From the NCBI GenBank assembly GCA_937967805.1, contig CALBTC010000130.1, positions 1-45,561 of the forward strand: a stretch of DNA of 45,561 nt, given 5' to 3'. The position numbers and the translations under genes are program-made. Numbering within the stretch: the first letter of the stretch is position 1; each line of letters starts with the position of its first letter. Of the stretch, positions 25,374-33,823 are shown piece by piece. The stretch comes from an uncultured Anaerolineaceae bacterium (GTDB lineage: Bacteria; Chloroflexota; Anaerolineae; Promineifilales; Promineifilaceae). The notes beneath the pieces are model-generated. The model made no database searches and had not been told where the DNA came from. It saw only the letters and a list, made by a program, of their open reading frames with translations.

Positions 25374-25949
25374 GTGACTATGGGAGCAACACAATTAGCG
25401 AAACGGTTTATGGCAAAAGATGGCATTCCTGTCTGGGTCCGGTTGCTGCGCCGCAAGGATGCCCATCATCTGGTTGACCTGTTTGAACACATGGGGCCAG
25501 AAAGCCGCTATCGCCGTTTTCATCAGGCGGCAGACAATGTGCCGGTGTCACAGGTATGGGCTGAGGCGGAGCGAATTGCTACGGCCGTTCCCGACGAGCA
25601 GCTTGGTTTAATTGCTTTTTCCACTTTACCGGACGAAGGCGAAGTGGCTGTATGCGTGGCTCGTATCGTTTGGTTGTCAGACGAAACGGCCGAAGTAGCG
25701 ATGTCGGTGCGTGATGACCGGCAGGGACAAGGCATTGGCAAACGGCTGTTAACTATGGTGCTTGAACTAGCCCAAATATCTGGTGCGGAGACGATAGTAG
25801 GCACGGTTCAAAATAACAACAAACCGATGTGGCATTTATTTGATAAGCTGCCGTACCCGATGCAGCGAGTGATTGATGGTGCTGAGTCGGAGATTACCCT
25901 TGATTTGACGCGGGAAAAAGAGAATGTGGGGGTGGAAACGGCCGTTTAG
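25374..25949 (+). CDS. GNAT family N-acetyltransferase
   Basis: A 191-residue acetyl-CoA-dependent acetyltransferase. Motif A is RDDRQGQGIGKRLL (around 127-140). The N-terminal stretch (VWVRLLRRKDAHHLVDLFEHMGPESRYRRFHQ) resembles the GNAT module found in Pat-type protein acetyltransferases, which act on acyl-CoA synthetases and similar targets; here it stands alone. GTG 25374 and ATG 25380 are both possible; GGAGGT is 5 nt before the first and 11 nt before the second. The substrate is unknown. The gene is monocistronic, with a dyad upstream and a strong terminator downstream. Confidence 0.85.
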   Translation: MTMGATQLAKRFMAKDGIPVWVRLLRRKDAHHLVDLFEHMGPESRYRRFHQAADNVPVSQVWAEAERIATAVPDEQLGLIAFSTLPDEGEVAVCVARIVWLSDETAEVAMSVRDDRQGQGIGKRLLTMVLELAQISGAETIVGTVQNNNKPMWHLFDKLPYPMQRVIDGAESEITLDLTREKENVGVETAV

Positions 25950-25975
25950 TCAAAAATTTTCTTGCGATTTTTATT

Positions 25976-26012
25976 AAGAACCGCCCACTCTTGACAAAGC
26001 AGGGCGGTTCTT
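25976..26012 (+). terminator. Intrinsic terminator after the GNAT gene
   Basis: AAGAACCGCCC and GGGCGGTTCTT form a perfect 11-bp stem with a 15-nt loop. The downstream tail is only moderately T-rich (ATGCTTTC). Confidence 0.7.
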
Positions 26013-26207
26013 ATGCTTTCAGGAAACCGCTATTTTAGAATAGCCGGAAGGTGGGTGTGATAGTTGGGGGAGCATTAGAGTGATAGTCCTCACATTTCTG
26101 GATCGGTTTTGGATCGATTGACTTATACACTGGAAAATAGTTGACGCCAACGGCCGTTCCATAGAAAATGTGCCCAGGCGACAATACAACATTTAGGAGG
26201 TGGCTTT

Positions 26208-27050
26208 ATGCGTGGACCGTGGCGACAGCGCGACAGTCTTTGGCAGGCAGATATCGCTTCAATTGTTTTGCTGATCGTTTTTGTTTTGGCCATTTTTGGC
26301 CTGGAAACGTGGCTTCAACCCCAATTTACCCCAACAACGCTCGTGTTAACCGGCGTTTTTATAGCGCTGGTTCCGGCCATTGTCTGGCTGGCCTTTTTTT
26401 ACCGGCGAGATCGACTGGAACCTGAACCCAAGCATCTGGTGGTGCAAATGGTCATTTTAGGTGGCTTGTTGGCCAGCGCCGTGGGCATCCCGGTGGTGGA
26501 AGGACTGTTTGCCGTGCCAAACTGGCTGAGCGATAGTCCTGCCTGGGCGCAGCTGTTAGGCGGTTTCTTGATTGTGGGCATGACCCAGGAATTTCTGAAA
26601 TATGCGGCCGTTCGCTTTTCAGTCTACTATGCGGCCGATTTTGACGAAGCGATTGACGGCATTATTTACACAACGGCCGTTGCCATTGGCTTTGCCGTCG
26701 TGCTCAACATCAACTTTGTCATTAGCTCCGGTGGGGTAGATTTAGGCTCTGGGGCGATTCGCATTGTGCTCACGACGTTGGCACAGGCCAGTTTTGCCGG
26801 GGTGGTTGGTTATTTTTTGGGGCGCATGAAGTTTGAGAAACGGCCGCTCTGGTGGATGCCGCTGGGGTTAACCATTGCCGCTGCGCTCAACAGCCTTTTC
26901 TATTTCTTGCGCGGCACCCTGAGCCAGGGTGGATTGGGCACCGTCAATAGTTGGGTTGGCCTGGTGCTGGCGGCAGCTTTGGCCGGCATCATCACCTGGT
27001 TCCTCTCCCGCTCTATTCAGCATGATCTGGCCGTACACGGAGGTGACTAA
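26208..27050 (+). CDS. PrsW-like membrane protein lacking usual catalytic residues
   Basis: A 280-residue polytopic membrane protein related to PrsW intramembrane proteases (CPBP-type fold). The family entry (PAIVWLAFFYRRDRLEPEP) and the core (TQEFLKYAAV near 126-134; FDEAIDGIIY near 145-154) are present. Key positions differ from the canonical homologue at 32825-33820: EExxK is QExxK, GFAxxEN reads GFAVVLN (Glu to Leu near 166), the downstream His of NHALFSS corresponds to Gln/Ala (LAQASFAG), and the last His is Asn (ALNSLF). It may be a non-proteolytic scaffold. AGGAGG sits 7 nt before the ATG. It starts a tight three-gene run with genes at 27052 and 27628. Confidence 0.75.
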   Translation: MRGPWRQRDSLWQADIASIVLLIVFVLAIFGLETWLQPQFTPTTLVLTGVFIALVPAIVWLAFFYRRDRLEPEPKHLVVQMVILGGLLASAVGIPVVEGLFAVPNWLSDSPAWAQLLGGFLIVGMTQEFLKYAAVRFSVYYAADFDEAIDGIIYTTAVAIGFAVVLNINFVISSGGVDLGSGAIRIVLTTLAQASFAGVVGYFLGRMKFEKRPLWWMPLGLTIAAALNSLFYFLRGTLSQGGLGTVNSWVGLVLAAALAGIITWFLSRSIQHDLAVHGGD

Positions 27051-27051
27051 G

Positions 27052-27624
27052 ATGACGCCTGTAACCGTTCCGCAAAATAACCTGGCTCACGAGCGGCGTT
27101 CGGCCCTCATAACCACCCTCTTGGTATTGGTGGCTTTGCTGCTGGGATGGTGGGTGAAAACGGCCGTTCAAAACGCCACCCGCACCATCGAAATGAGCGG
27201 CTACACGGCGGCCGTGCCCGATGGTTGGTTGGTGCAGGAAGGCGCCGGCGATCTCATCTTCATTGCCCGTAACCCGCAGGCGTTAGACGAACTTTATCGC
27301 CTGAGCCAACTGCCGGCAGCGGCCGATTTGGCAGTTGTGGCCGAAAATCGCAACCTGGCCCGCGTGCGCCTGGACGATACTTATCGCGTGCTGGAAGCAT
27401 CCCCTGTTGTTTTTGCCGGGCAAGATGCCTACAAAGTGAGCTTTGCCCGCGCCGATGTGGATTCACCCGGCCTGCCCAACGTCATTGAAGGCGTCGATTA
27501 CTACTTTGCCCTGGATGACCAGGTGATGGTTTTGTCTTTGGAAGCCAACAGCGAAACGTTTGCCGCTGCACTGTCCCGTTTTCAAAAATTTGTTCAATCA
27601 GTTTCCTACAACGGAGGAGAGTAA
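27052..27624 (+). CDS. Single-pass membrane protein with extracytoplasmic domain
   Basis: A 190-residue protein with a cytoplasmic N-terminus, one membrane helix (about 19-37) and a globular exterior domain of about 140 residues (from YTAAVPDGWLVQEG). The layout resembles PsbP/DUF-type proteins that begin with a YxxxxPxGW strand, but I cannot name the family. GGAGGT lies 7 nt before ATG 27052, only 1 bp after the PrsW-like stop, and the next gene starts 3 bp after this one, so the three are one operon. Function unknown; probably envelope-related. Confidence 0.7.
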   Translation: MTPVTVPQNNLAHERRSALITTLLVLVALLLGWWVKTAVQNATRTIEMSGYTAAVPDGWLVQEGAGDLIFIARNPQALDELYRLSQLPAAADLAVVAENRNLARVRLDDTYRVLEASPVVFAGQDAYKVSFARADVDSPGLPNVIEGVDYYFALDDQVMVLSLEANSETFAAALSRFQKFVQSVSYNGGE

Positions 27625-27627
27625 GGA

Positions 27628-29250
27628 ATGAAACAAATCCAAAACTCCCCTTTTCAACTACTGCTTTTCCTATTACTGCTTTTTTCTTTTACCGCAATGG
27701 CCTGCCAGTTGGGCGAGGCTTTAGAGGCAACGCCAACGCCCCGGGCTCGAGATGACGATGATGATGACGGTGATGAGCCAGAACCGACGCCAGAACCGGA
27801 AGAAGCGCCCAGCAGTGGCGTTGCTCCCATCGAACGATTGCAAGCCGCCACAGTACAAATTTTTGCCAAGCAGGTGATTAACGGCCGTCTCCAGACTATC
27901 TGGACCGGCTCGGGCACCATCATTTCACCCAATGGCGTCATTTTGACCAATGCCCATGTGGCTGCCCCGACGTCGCCCGGCCTGGCCACGCTGTACAACG
28001 ATCCGGAATTGCTCTTTGGCGAACAGCCAGACACGTTGGTGGTCGCTCTCAGCGAAACGGCCGATCAACCTCCTACCGAAACTTACATTGCTGAGCTGGC
28101 CGCTGCCGATGGCGCGCTGGATTTGGCCGTCATCGAAATTACGGCCGATTTAGACGGCAACGAATTAGACATCAGCACGCTAGACTTGCCTTTTGTTGAA
28201 GTAGGCGACTCCGACACGATCCGCCTCGGCGAGGAGGTCCGCATTTTAGGTTATCCTGGTGCCGGTGGTGAAACCATTACCTTCACTCGCGGCAACGTGG
28301 CCGGTTTTGAGAGCCAGAACCGCGTGGGTGATCGTGCCTGGATTAAAACCGATGCCACCATCTCGCCAGGTAATTCTGGCGGATTAGGTGTGAACGCTGC
28401 CGGGCAAATCATTGGCGTGCCTTCATTCGGGCAAGAGGCGATTGGCGGGGCGATAAACCGCTTGCGGGCAATCAACTATGCCTTGCCCTTGCTGGAAGCT
28501 GCCGAAGCCAACAGCAGCTACGAGAGCCCGTACGTGGTAGCTGGCACGGGCCAGGAAACGTTCAACCATATTACCTGGGCCGATGATTTTAGCGATGATG
28601 ATCAGTGCGCCATTGGGCCAAGAGACAGCTATCCCAGCAACACCACCCTTGCCGTGGCCATTTTTGAATACAGCGGCCTGGTGGATGGGCAGCAGGTGCT
28701 CGTCGCCTGGTGGCTGGATGACGAAATTCTCAGCACCACCGTGTTTGAGTGGAGCGAAGGCGCCTCCGGCGACTGCACAGCGTTTTACTTCCACAATTAC
28801 GGCGATCCGATTCCCGCCGGCAGTTATGCCGTGGAGATTTATGCTGGAGGTGAACTGGATTTTGTGGGTGTGGCGGAAACGGCCGTGGGCAGTGGCACCA
28901 CCGCAAACAGCAGCGGCAGCAATTCCGGCAGCACGTCAAAGGATGGCGTGTCGGTCGAAGGTGAAATTCTGGATGCCGACAGCGGCAAGCCGCTCCGCGG
29001 GGCCGTCATCTTCATCTTGCAGCCCGGCACGGATTTGGATGCCTGGCTGGACAATCCAACCGATGCCGAAGTATACGCCTTTGCCGAAACTGACCAGAAA
29101 GGCTATTTTTTCTTGGCCCAACCTTTGCAGCGCGGCGTGGAATATCCCGGTGTGGCCGGGTTAACCGGCTACCGCAACAATGAAGGCTTTCTGGAATTCT
29201 CCGCTGACGATCCCGATTCGATTTACCTGACGCTAGAATTAAGCAAGTAG
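27628..29250 (+). CDS. Secreted lipoprotein serine protease, trypsin-like (HtrA/DegP-like), with C-terminal beta-sandwich
   Basis: A 540-residue lipoprotein. The signal peptide ends in TAMAC (Cys near 26), followed by a very acidic, Pro/Thr-rich spacer with an Asp run. The protease domain (about 65-290) has the triad His in TNAHVA, Asp in LDLAVIE and Ser in PGNSGG. No PDZ domain is visible. Instead a middle region of about 110 residues and a C-terminal carboxypeptidase-regulatory-like domain (VEGEILDADSGKPLRGAVIFI, then TDQKGYFFL) follow a Ser/Gly linker. It should degrade or check proteins at the outer face of the membrane. It is the third gene of the operon starting at 26208, with GGAGGAG and AAGGA before the ATG. 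Confidence 0.88.
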   Translation: MKQIQNSPFQLLLFLLLLFSFTAMACQLGEALEATPTPRARDDDDDDGDEPEPTPEPEEAPSSGVAPIERLQAATVQIFAKQVINGRLQTIWTGSGTIISPNGVILTNAHVAAPTSPGLATLYNDPELLFGEQPDTLVVALSETADQPPTETYIAELAAADGALDLAVIEITADLDGNELDISTLDLPFVEVGDSDTIRLGEEVRILGYPGAGGETITFTRGNVAGFESQNRVGDRAWIKTDATISPGNSGGLGVNAAGQIIGVPSFGQEAIGGAINRLRAINYALPLLEAAEANSSYESPYVVAGTGQETFNHITWADDFSDDDQCAIGPRDSYPSNTTLAVAIFEYSGLVDGQQVLVAWWLDDEILSTTVFEWSEGASGDCTAFYFHNYGDPIPAGSYAVEIYAGGELDFVGVAETAVGSGTTANSSGSNSGSTSKDGVSVEGEILDADSGKPLRGAVIFILQPGTDLDAWLDNPTDAEVYAFAETDQKGYFFLAQPLQRGVEYPGVAGLTGYRNNEGFLEFSADDPDSIYLTLELSK

Positions 29251-29344
29251 TCTTTTATGCCTAGAATCGAGTGCGCCTAATTTGTTGGGGAGTCAGCTTG
29301 CCAATCCCATAATTAAAAAATAATCTTGGGACAAGGAGGAGGCA

Positions 29345-30133
29345 ATGCAAATAGGAAAATATTTTAAAGACAACCCAGCAATTGTGATAAATGCTGCCGT
29401 TGCATTAATAGCAGCCGTTCTTACTTTTACTGCAACAATCTTTGTTGGCGGTGGTTCCCAGGAGGTCAAGATAGTCATTGAGGCAACGCAGAATGCGGAA
29501 GCGACACTTCAACCGCGTCAGACACAAGTTGCACAGACAATGCAGCCGATAATGACTGAGATTGCCACGCGGAGCACAGTTCAGGCGTTTGAATCAAATA
29601 TTGAGTTGCTTGAAACTCGCGTGGATACGGCTGAGCAGACACGGGAAGTGGCAGAAACTTTGTTAGAGAATCAGTTGACAATGACGCCTCAAGTTGTTAT
29701 TGAGCAGATTGAAGTTACTCGAATGATTGAGGTTACCCCGTTGCCAATTAATCTTTGTAAGACGTACGAGGTTGAAATTGGTTCTGTTACAAAAGACAAT
29801 AGCGGGAACGATGTCATCACAGTTAATTTTTCCTCTGCGCCACCACGGGAACAGCTGCAAATATTCTTGAAAACCGATGTGGGAAATAGATATTGGCCGA
29901 AAAGGAACCAATTCTTCAATGAGATAAGCCCAAATCAATGGGTCTGGATTGGTGATGCTGGAATATCAGCCGGTGCGCCTGTTATTCTCGTCGCGATCTT
30001 AGGGGAATCTGGACAAGCTCTTGTGAATCACTTTCACCGTATAGGCGATGAGCACAATATTTTTCCAGCCTTAGAGCAGCTGACGGATGATATTTATTTT
30101 TGTGACCAGGAAACAATAATTTTTAATAATTAA
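29345..30133 (+). CDS. Membrane-anchored coiled-coil protein, unknown
   Basis: A 262-residue protein with one N-terminal membrane helix (about 11-35), a long helical region (about 40-130, rich in Gln, Glu, Thr, probably coiled coil), and a C-terminal globular domain of about 120 residues with two Cys. I do not recognise a family. AAGGAGGAGGC precedes the ATG. Codon usage and base composition are visibly more AT-rich than in its neighbours, and it holds no ACGGCCGT copy, consistent with recent acquisition. It has no close co-directional partner: 94 bp separate it from the protease gene and 120 bp from the next ATPase gene. Confidence 0.65.
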   Translation: MQIGKYFKDNPAIVINAAVALIAAVLTFTATIFVGGGSQEVKIVIEATQNAEATLQPRQTQVAQTMQPIMTEIATRSTVQAFESNIELLETRVDTAEQTREVAETLLENQLTMTPQVVIEQIEVTRMIEVTPLPINLCKTYEVEIGSVTKDNSGNDVITVNFSSAPPREQLQIFLKTDVGNRYWPKRNQFFNEISPNQWVWIGDAGISAGAPVILVAILGESGQALVNHFHRIGDEHNIFPALEQLTDDIYFCDQETIIFNN

Positions 30134-30253
30134 TTTCCTTAGACTTTGTGCCAAACTCCTTGCACTCACTTTCTATAGTTGCAACGCCTTACCCAAAGTG
30201 ACGTATAATCAAGCGTATGATGAGACAGTAACCAAACATTGTTAGGAGAGCTT

Positions 30254-31441
30254 ATGCGCATCATTTTGTATTTGGGGAAGGGGGGTGTTGGCAAGACGAC
30301 GGTGGCGGCGGCAACGGCCGTTCGCAGCGCAGAGCTGGGCTACAAAACGTTGGTGGCCAGCACCGACATCGCCCACAGCCTGGCTGATTCACTCAACGTG
30401 CCCTTAGCGGCTACGCCAGTTGAGGTTGCCCCCAACCTTTGGGCACAAGAGATCAGCGTGGTGGCTGATATCCACAACTATTGGGGTACACTTCAGGATT
30501 TTGTCACCGGCATGTTGCGTGATGGCAACAAGATCAATAATGTGGTGGCCGACGAGCTGTCGGCATTCCCCGGTATGGATGAGATTGTTAGCCTGCTGCA
30601 CATCAACAAGCAGGCCAAAGAGCGCAACTTCGACCGGGTGATCATCGACGCCGCGCCCACCGGCGAAACCATCCGCCTGCTCACGATGCCTGATACCTTC
30701 CGTTGGTATGCGGGCCATCTGACGAGGGGGCGCAGTAACGTGGTGCGAGCATTACGGCCGTTTGCCGGACGCCTGCTGCAAGGACCAGCCGAAGTGTTGG
30801 AAGCGCTGGATAAATTAGACACAGCCACAGGCGAACTGCGTGAAACCCTCAGCAATCCAGAAATCAGCAGCTACCGCGTGGTGCTGCAGCCGGAGAAAAT
30901 GGTTGTGCGCGAGGCGGAACGCGCCGTGAGCTATTTGGGCCTGTTCAACTACCCGGTAGACAGCATTATCATCAACCGCATCTTGCCGGAGTCGGACGCT
31001 GAAGGGCCATTTTATGCCCAGCGCCGTGAGCTGCAAGCCAAATATTTGGAAATGATCGAGAATAACTTTAAACCCCTGCCGCTGTGGCGTGCCCCGTACT
31101 ACGCCCATGAGGTTGTCGGCGTGGAAGCGCTCTCGCAGTTGGCCCGCGATTGCTTCGGTGAAGCTGATCCCGGCGACGTGTTTTACCGGGGAGCATTGCA
31201 GGAGATTTTGGAACAGGAAGACGGCCGTTACATCCTGCGTCTCCCCATGCCTTTTGTAACCGGCGGCGACGTGAAGCTGCGCAAGCGGGGTGACGAGATG
31301 TTCATCACCATCGGCAACTTCAAACGAGAAATGATCCTGCCCACCGTACTGGCCAAGCGGCGCGCCGGCGGTGGCAGCCTGCAAGACGGCGTTCTGGAGA
31401 TCACTTTCTTGCCACCGGAACCCGTGATGGAAACAGCGTAA
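30254..31441 (+). CDS. ArsA/Get3-family ATPase with C-terminal HSP20-like domain
   Basis: A 395-residue P-loop ATPase of the ArsA/GET3 type. The deviant Walker A is GKGGVGKTT near residue 8, switch I is near ASTDIAHSLADSL, and switch II is IDAAPTGETIRLL. The C-terminal 80 residues (YILRLPMPFVTGGDVKLRKRGDEMFITIG) form the alpha-crystallin-like ArsA_HSP20 domain found in many bacterial homologues. With only one ATPase half and no arsenite-binding cysteines or arsB neighbour, it is more likely a targeting or chaperone ATPase than an arsenite pump subunit. ATG 30254 is chosen because AGGAGAG lies just before it. The gene ends at a good terminator. Confidence 0.9.
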   Translation: MRIILYLGKGGVGKTTVAAATAVRSAELGYKTLVASTDIAHSLADSLNVPLAATPVEVAPNLWAQEISVVADIHNYWGTLQDFVTGMLRDGNKINNVVADELSAFPGMDEIVSLLHINKQAKERNFDRVIIDAAPTGETIRLLTMPDTFRWYAGHLTRGRSNVVRALRPFAGRLLQGPAEVLEALDKLDTATGELRETLSNPEISSYRVVLQPEKMVVREAERAVSYLGLFNYPVDSIIINRILPESDAEGPFYAQRRELQAKYLEMIENNFKPLPLWRAPYYAHEVVGVEALSQLARDCFGEADPGDVFYRGALQEILEQEDGRYILRLPMPFVTGGDVKLRKRGDEMFITIGNFKREMILPTVLAKRRAGGGSLQDGVLEITFLPPEPVMETA

Positions 31442-31475
31442 GAAAGCGTAATTTTGGCCGCTCATGTTAAAGAAT

Positions 31476-31509
31476 GGCGTCTGGTGGAAGTTCCATTGGA
31501 CGCCTTTCT
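31476..31509 (+). terminator. Intrinsic terminator after the ArsA-like gene
   Basis: GGCGTC (31476-31481) pairs with GACGCC (31499-31504) and inner TGG/CCA and GGAA/TTCC elements extend the stem; TTTCTTTTT follows. The remaining gap to 31705 holds no recognisable gene. Confidence 0.75.
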
Positions 31510-31705
31510 TTTTGTGACCTGGTCGTTTTCCGACCGCAACCCCGCTCTTTTGCTTGCTTTGTGTAGAGAATGTGTAGGTTTCATAAAAGCCCTTTTAATA
31601 AGCCGTTATCGCGCAACTCATCTTTATTGCCTCCGTAAAGCTGGCATCACGACCGGCTAAAGCAATGATGTGGCAGGTCGATTTTGCAGGAAAGGAGAGT
31701 GAGAA

Positions 31706-32263
31706 ATGTCAAAAGAAACAATCCTAAAGGTCGAAGAAACACGCAAACTTCAGCGCAGGCAAGCGTGGCCCGCTTATGGTGTCATTGCCATTGGCATCAG
31801 TTTGTTGGCTAGCCAAATTTTTGGCTTTGATATGATTGATCTGTTGTGGCCTGGCTTTGTGCTGGCACCCGGCTTGATGCTGCTGTGGCCGACCTACAAT
31901 GCCACGCCGGAGCGTCCCAGTCGGTTTGGCTTTTTGGCCGTGCCCGGTGCGATGCTGCTCACGGTTGGGACACTGCTGTTTATCATGAACCTGACCAACC
32001 ATTTTGAGGCGTGGGCCTACAGCTGGCCGCTGGTCATTGGCTCTGTGGGCTGGGCATTGATGTTCATGCGGCGCTACGAGCCAGAACATCGCGTACACCA
32101 CAACGGTTACAACTTCATGCGGTTCATGGTGCTGCTGGCCATGGGGCTGGCTGTTTTCTTTGAACTGGTTGTTTTTGGCAGCTTTAATCCGCTGCTGCCG
32201 CTGGGCGTGATTGCTTTTGGTGTCTACTTGTTGTTGAAAGAGCGGCGGACTGGTGGAGAGTAG
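31706..32263 (+). CDS. Polytopic membrane protein, LiaI/LiaF-like transmembrane region
   Basis: A 185-residue protein with about five or six hydrophobic segments. The pair IGISLLASQIFGFDMIDLLWPGFVLAPGLMLL is like the DUF5668 (LiaI-LiaF-like) membrane hairpin, and similar Gly/Leu-rich hairpins repeat later. There is no soluble domain. AAAGGAGA precedes the ATG. It is followed at 70 bp by the DUF4342 gene, also small and membrane-associated, suggesting a joint role in envelope-stress sensing; this is inference. Confidence 0.7.
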   Translation: MSKETILKVEETRKLQRRQAWPAYGVIAIGISLLASQIFGFDMIDLLWPGFVLAPGLMLLWPTYNATPERPSRFGFLAVPGAMLLTVGTLLFIMNLTNHFEAWAYSWPLVIGSVGWALMFMRRYEPEHRVHHNGYNFMRFMVLLAMGLAVFFELVVFGSFNPLLPLGVIAFGVYLLLKERRTGGE

Positions 32264-32310
32264 TCGGTAAACAGTTTTCAGTAAGCAGTTTTCAGTAAAT
32301 CAGTGAATCA
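32264..32310. repeat. Short direct repeats (CAGTTTTCAGTAA units)
   Basis: The gap holds tandem AACAGTTTTCAGTAA and GCAGTTTTCAGTAA units followed by ATCAGTGAATCA. The same kind of CAGTAATCAGT sequence forms the terminal repeats of the element at 15956-16083, so it is a dispersed intergenic repeat family. Confidence 0.5.
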
Positions 32311-32332
32311 ATGTTAGAAGGAGCATTTTTAG

Positions 32333-32704
32333 ATGGCTAAGAAAAAGAGCAAAGAAGAACAGGTGGAAGAAGTAGAAACGGTCGAAGAGGTCGTCATTGA
32401 AGAAGAGGATTTGGCCGAAGAAGGTGAAACGTGGACGGAAGAGTTTATGGCGGCCGGTGAGGAGTTGGTGAATATGGTGAAGGAGCTGGTGCATGAAACG
32501 GCCGTTCGCCGCGTGGTTGTCAAAAATGAAGAACGCAATATTCACATTTCTGTACCGCTGGCCGTAGGCGTGCCGGGCATTGTCTTCGGAATTTTGTGGG
32601 CACCGGTGGTGGCCGCCCTCAGTCTGGTGGCGGCCCTCATGGTGGATTGCACCATCACCGTCGAGCGCGTGGCCGAAAAAGAACCCACCGCTGCAGCAGA
32701 GTAA
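32333..32704 (+). CDS. DUF4342 domain protein
   Basis: A 123-residue protein. The N-terminal 35 residues are very acidic (KKKSKEEQVEEVETVEEV). The DUF4342 core follows (WTEEFMAAGEELVNMVKELV, then VRRVVVKNEERNIHISVPLAVGV), ending in a hydrophobic segment (about 75-105) that can reach the membrane. Function is unknown. AGAAGGAG precedes the ATG. One ACGGCCGT copy encodes ETAV in the core (HETAVRR), right where family members vary. Confidence 0.8.
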   Translation: MAKKKSKEEQVEEVETVEEVVIEEEDLAEEGETWTEEFMAAGEELVNMVKELVHETAVRRVVVKNEERNIHISVPLAVGVPGIVFGILWAPVVAALSLVAALMVDCTITVERVAEKEPTAAAE

Positions 32705-32711
32705 CGGTTTT

Positions 32712-32824
32712 AACCGCGGAGAGCGCAGAGGGCGCAGAGGATCGTAAAAAAGTCTCTGCGTTCCTTCGACAAGCTCAAAATGTTGAGCCGCTCAGGACAA
32801 GCCTCCGCGTCCTCCGTGGATTTT
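32712..32824. repeat. Intergenic inverted repeat (CGGAG/GCAGAG type) between convergent genes
   Basis: The gap contains CCGCGGAGAGCGCAGAGGGCGCAGAGG at its left side and CCTCCGCGTCCTCCGTGGATTTT at its right, which are partly complementary, with CTCTGCGTTCC and CGACAAGCTC-like units between. Such elements are dispersed in many genomes. The right end with TTTTTTATTG may also terminate the plus-strand transcript. Confidence 0.5.
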
Positions 32825-33820
32825 TTATTGACGCAATTGGCTGCCTAAGGCGTAGATTTCCTGGCGTAAAGCTACAATTTCTTGCGCCGATTCGTCATCT
32901 TGAAACAGTTTCCAATGATGTTTGGTGTAGGCCAGATGGCTGCACTGCAAGAAAAAATGGGCTGCTTGCCGGTTGGCGCTAATGCCCCTGTTCAGTAAGG
33001 TTTTGAGCAAGAAAGCCACTCGTTTGCGGCCAGAGCTGGCAGTAGTGAACTGGCTAAGTGTCAGCGTGCCCAGCGCCACTTCCTCGGCTAAATATTGGCG
33101 CAGCCAGCGTCGCTCTTGCAGCACCGCCCAAAGAATGATGGCCAACACCAGCACAATTCCACCCCAGTCGAACAGCAGCGCCAGCAAAATAAACCCATCT
33201 CCCAGCGTGACGGTGAAATTGTGCAGGAAGTGAAGGAAAACGGCCGTTGCCCAACCCAAAATCGGCAAACCAACCTGAATACTTCGGTTGGTAGAAAGCC
33301 GGGCAATTGCAATGCCCAATCCGGCAAAGCTGCTGAACAACGCGTGATTCAGGCCAAAAACTATCGCACGCAATACAATGTTGATTCCCCACGCCTCCAC
33401 ACCCCCCTGGTTAAACGTTTCCACAAAATAGTAGACATTTTCTACCATAGCAAAGCCCATCCCCACCATTGCGCCGTAGATAATGCCGTCCAGCGGGCTG
33501 TCAATCTCGCTGCGCCAAAAAATGAAGATCGCCAGCAGCGCCAACCCTTTGATCGATTCTTCCACTGGGGGACCGATCAGCCAGGGTGCAGTCGCCATGC
33601 CTAAATCGTTGCCAAGCAGAATGAGCAGCGGGGCGCTGAGCAGTCGGTTGAAAAAAATGGAGATTAAAATGCCGGGGACCGCTCCCCATAAAAAAGCAGC
33701 CACTAGCAGCCACCACGGTTCTTTTTCATAACGATCCACCCAATAAATGATGCCCACGTAAAGCAAAGTGGGCACAATGGCGGCTACGATTGAGAGGGGG
33801 AGCACGGCCGTTTCGCTCAT
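32825..33820 (-). CDS. PrsW family intramembrane metalloprotease, canonical
   Basis: A 331-residue membrane protein with all family motifs: VDRYEKEP entry, EESIKG (87-92), LDGIIYG, GFAMVEN, NHALFSSF and a final HFLHN, matching the residues proposed to bind metal in PrsW/CPBP proteases, which cut membrane-bound regulators such as anti-sigma factors. About eight hydrophobic segments occupy 1-240; the last 90 residues are a soluble helical tail. Its ATG is 3 bp after the queA stop, with no separate SD, so it is probably translated by coupling. Confidence 0.9.
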   Translation of the reverse strand: MSETAVLPLSIVAAIVPTLLYVGIIYWVDRYEKEPWWLLVAAFLWGAVPGILISIFFNRLLSAPLLILLGNDLGMATAPWLIGPPVEESIKGLALLAIFIFWRSEIDSPLDGIIYGAMVGMGFAMVENVYYFVETFNQGGVEAWGINIVLRAIVFGLNHALFSSFAGLGIAIARLSTNRSIQVGLPILGWATAVFLHFLHNFTVTLGDGFILLALLFDWGGIVLVLAIILWAVLQERRWLRQYLAEEVALGTLTLSQFTTASSGRKRVAFLLKTLLNRGISANRQAAHFFLQCSHLAYTKHHWKLFQDDESAQEIVALRQEIYALGSQLRQ

Positions 33821-33823
33821 AAG

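Noticed and set aside
30254..31441. Arsenite efflux ATPase (arsA)
   Set aside because: Single ATPase half with HSP20-like tail, no arsenite-binding cysteine cluster, no ars neighbours; called as ArsA/Get3 family only.
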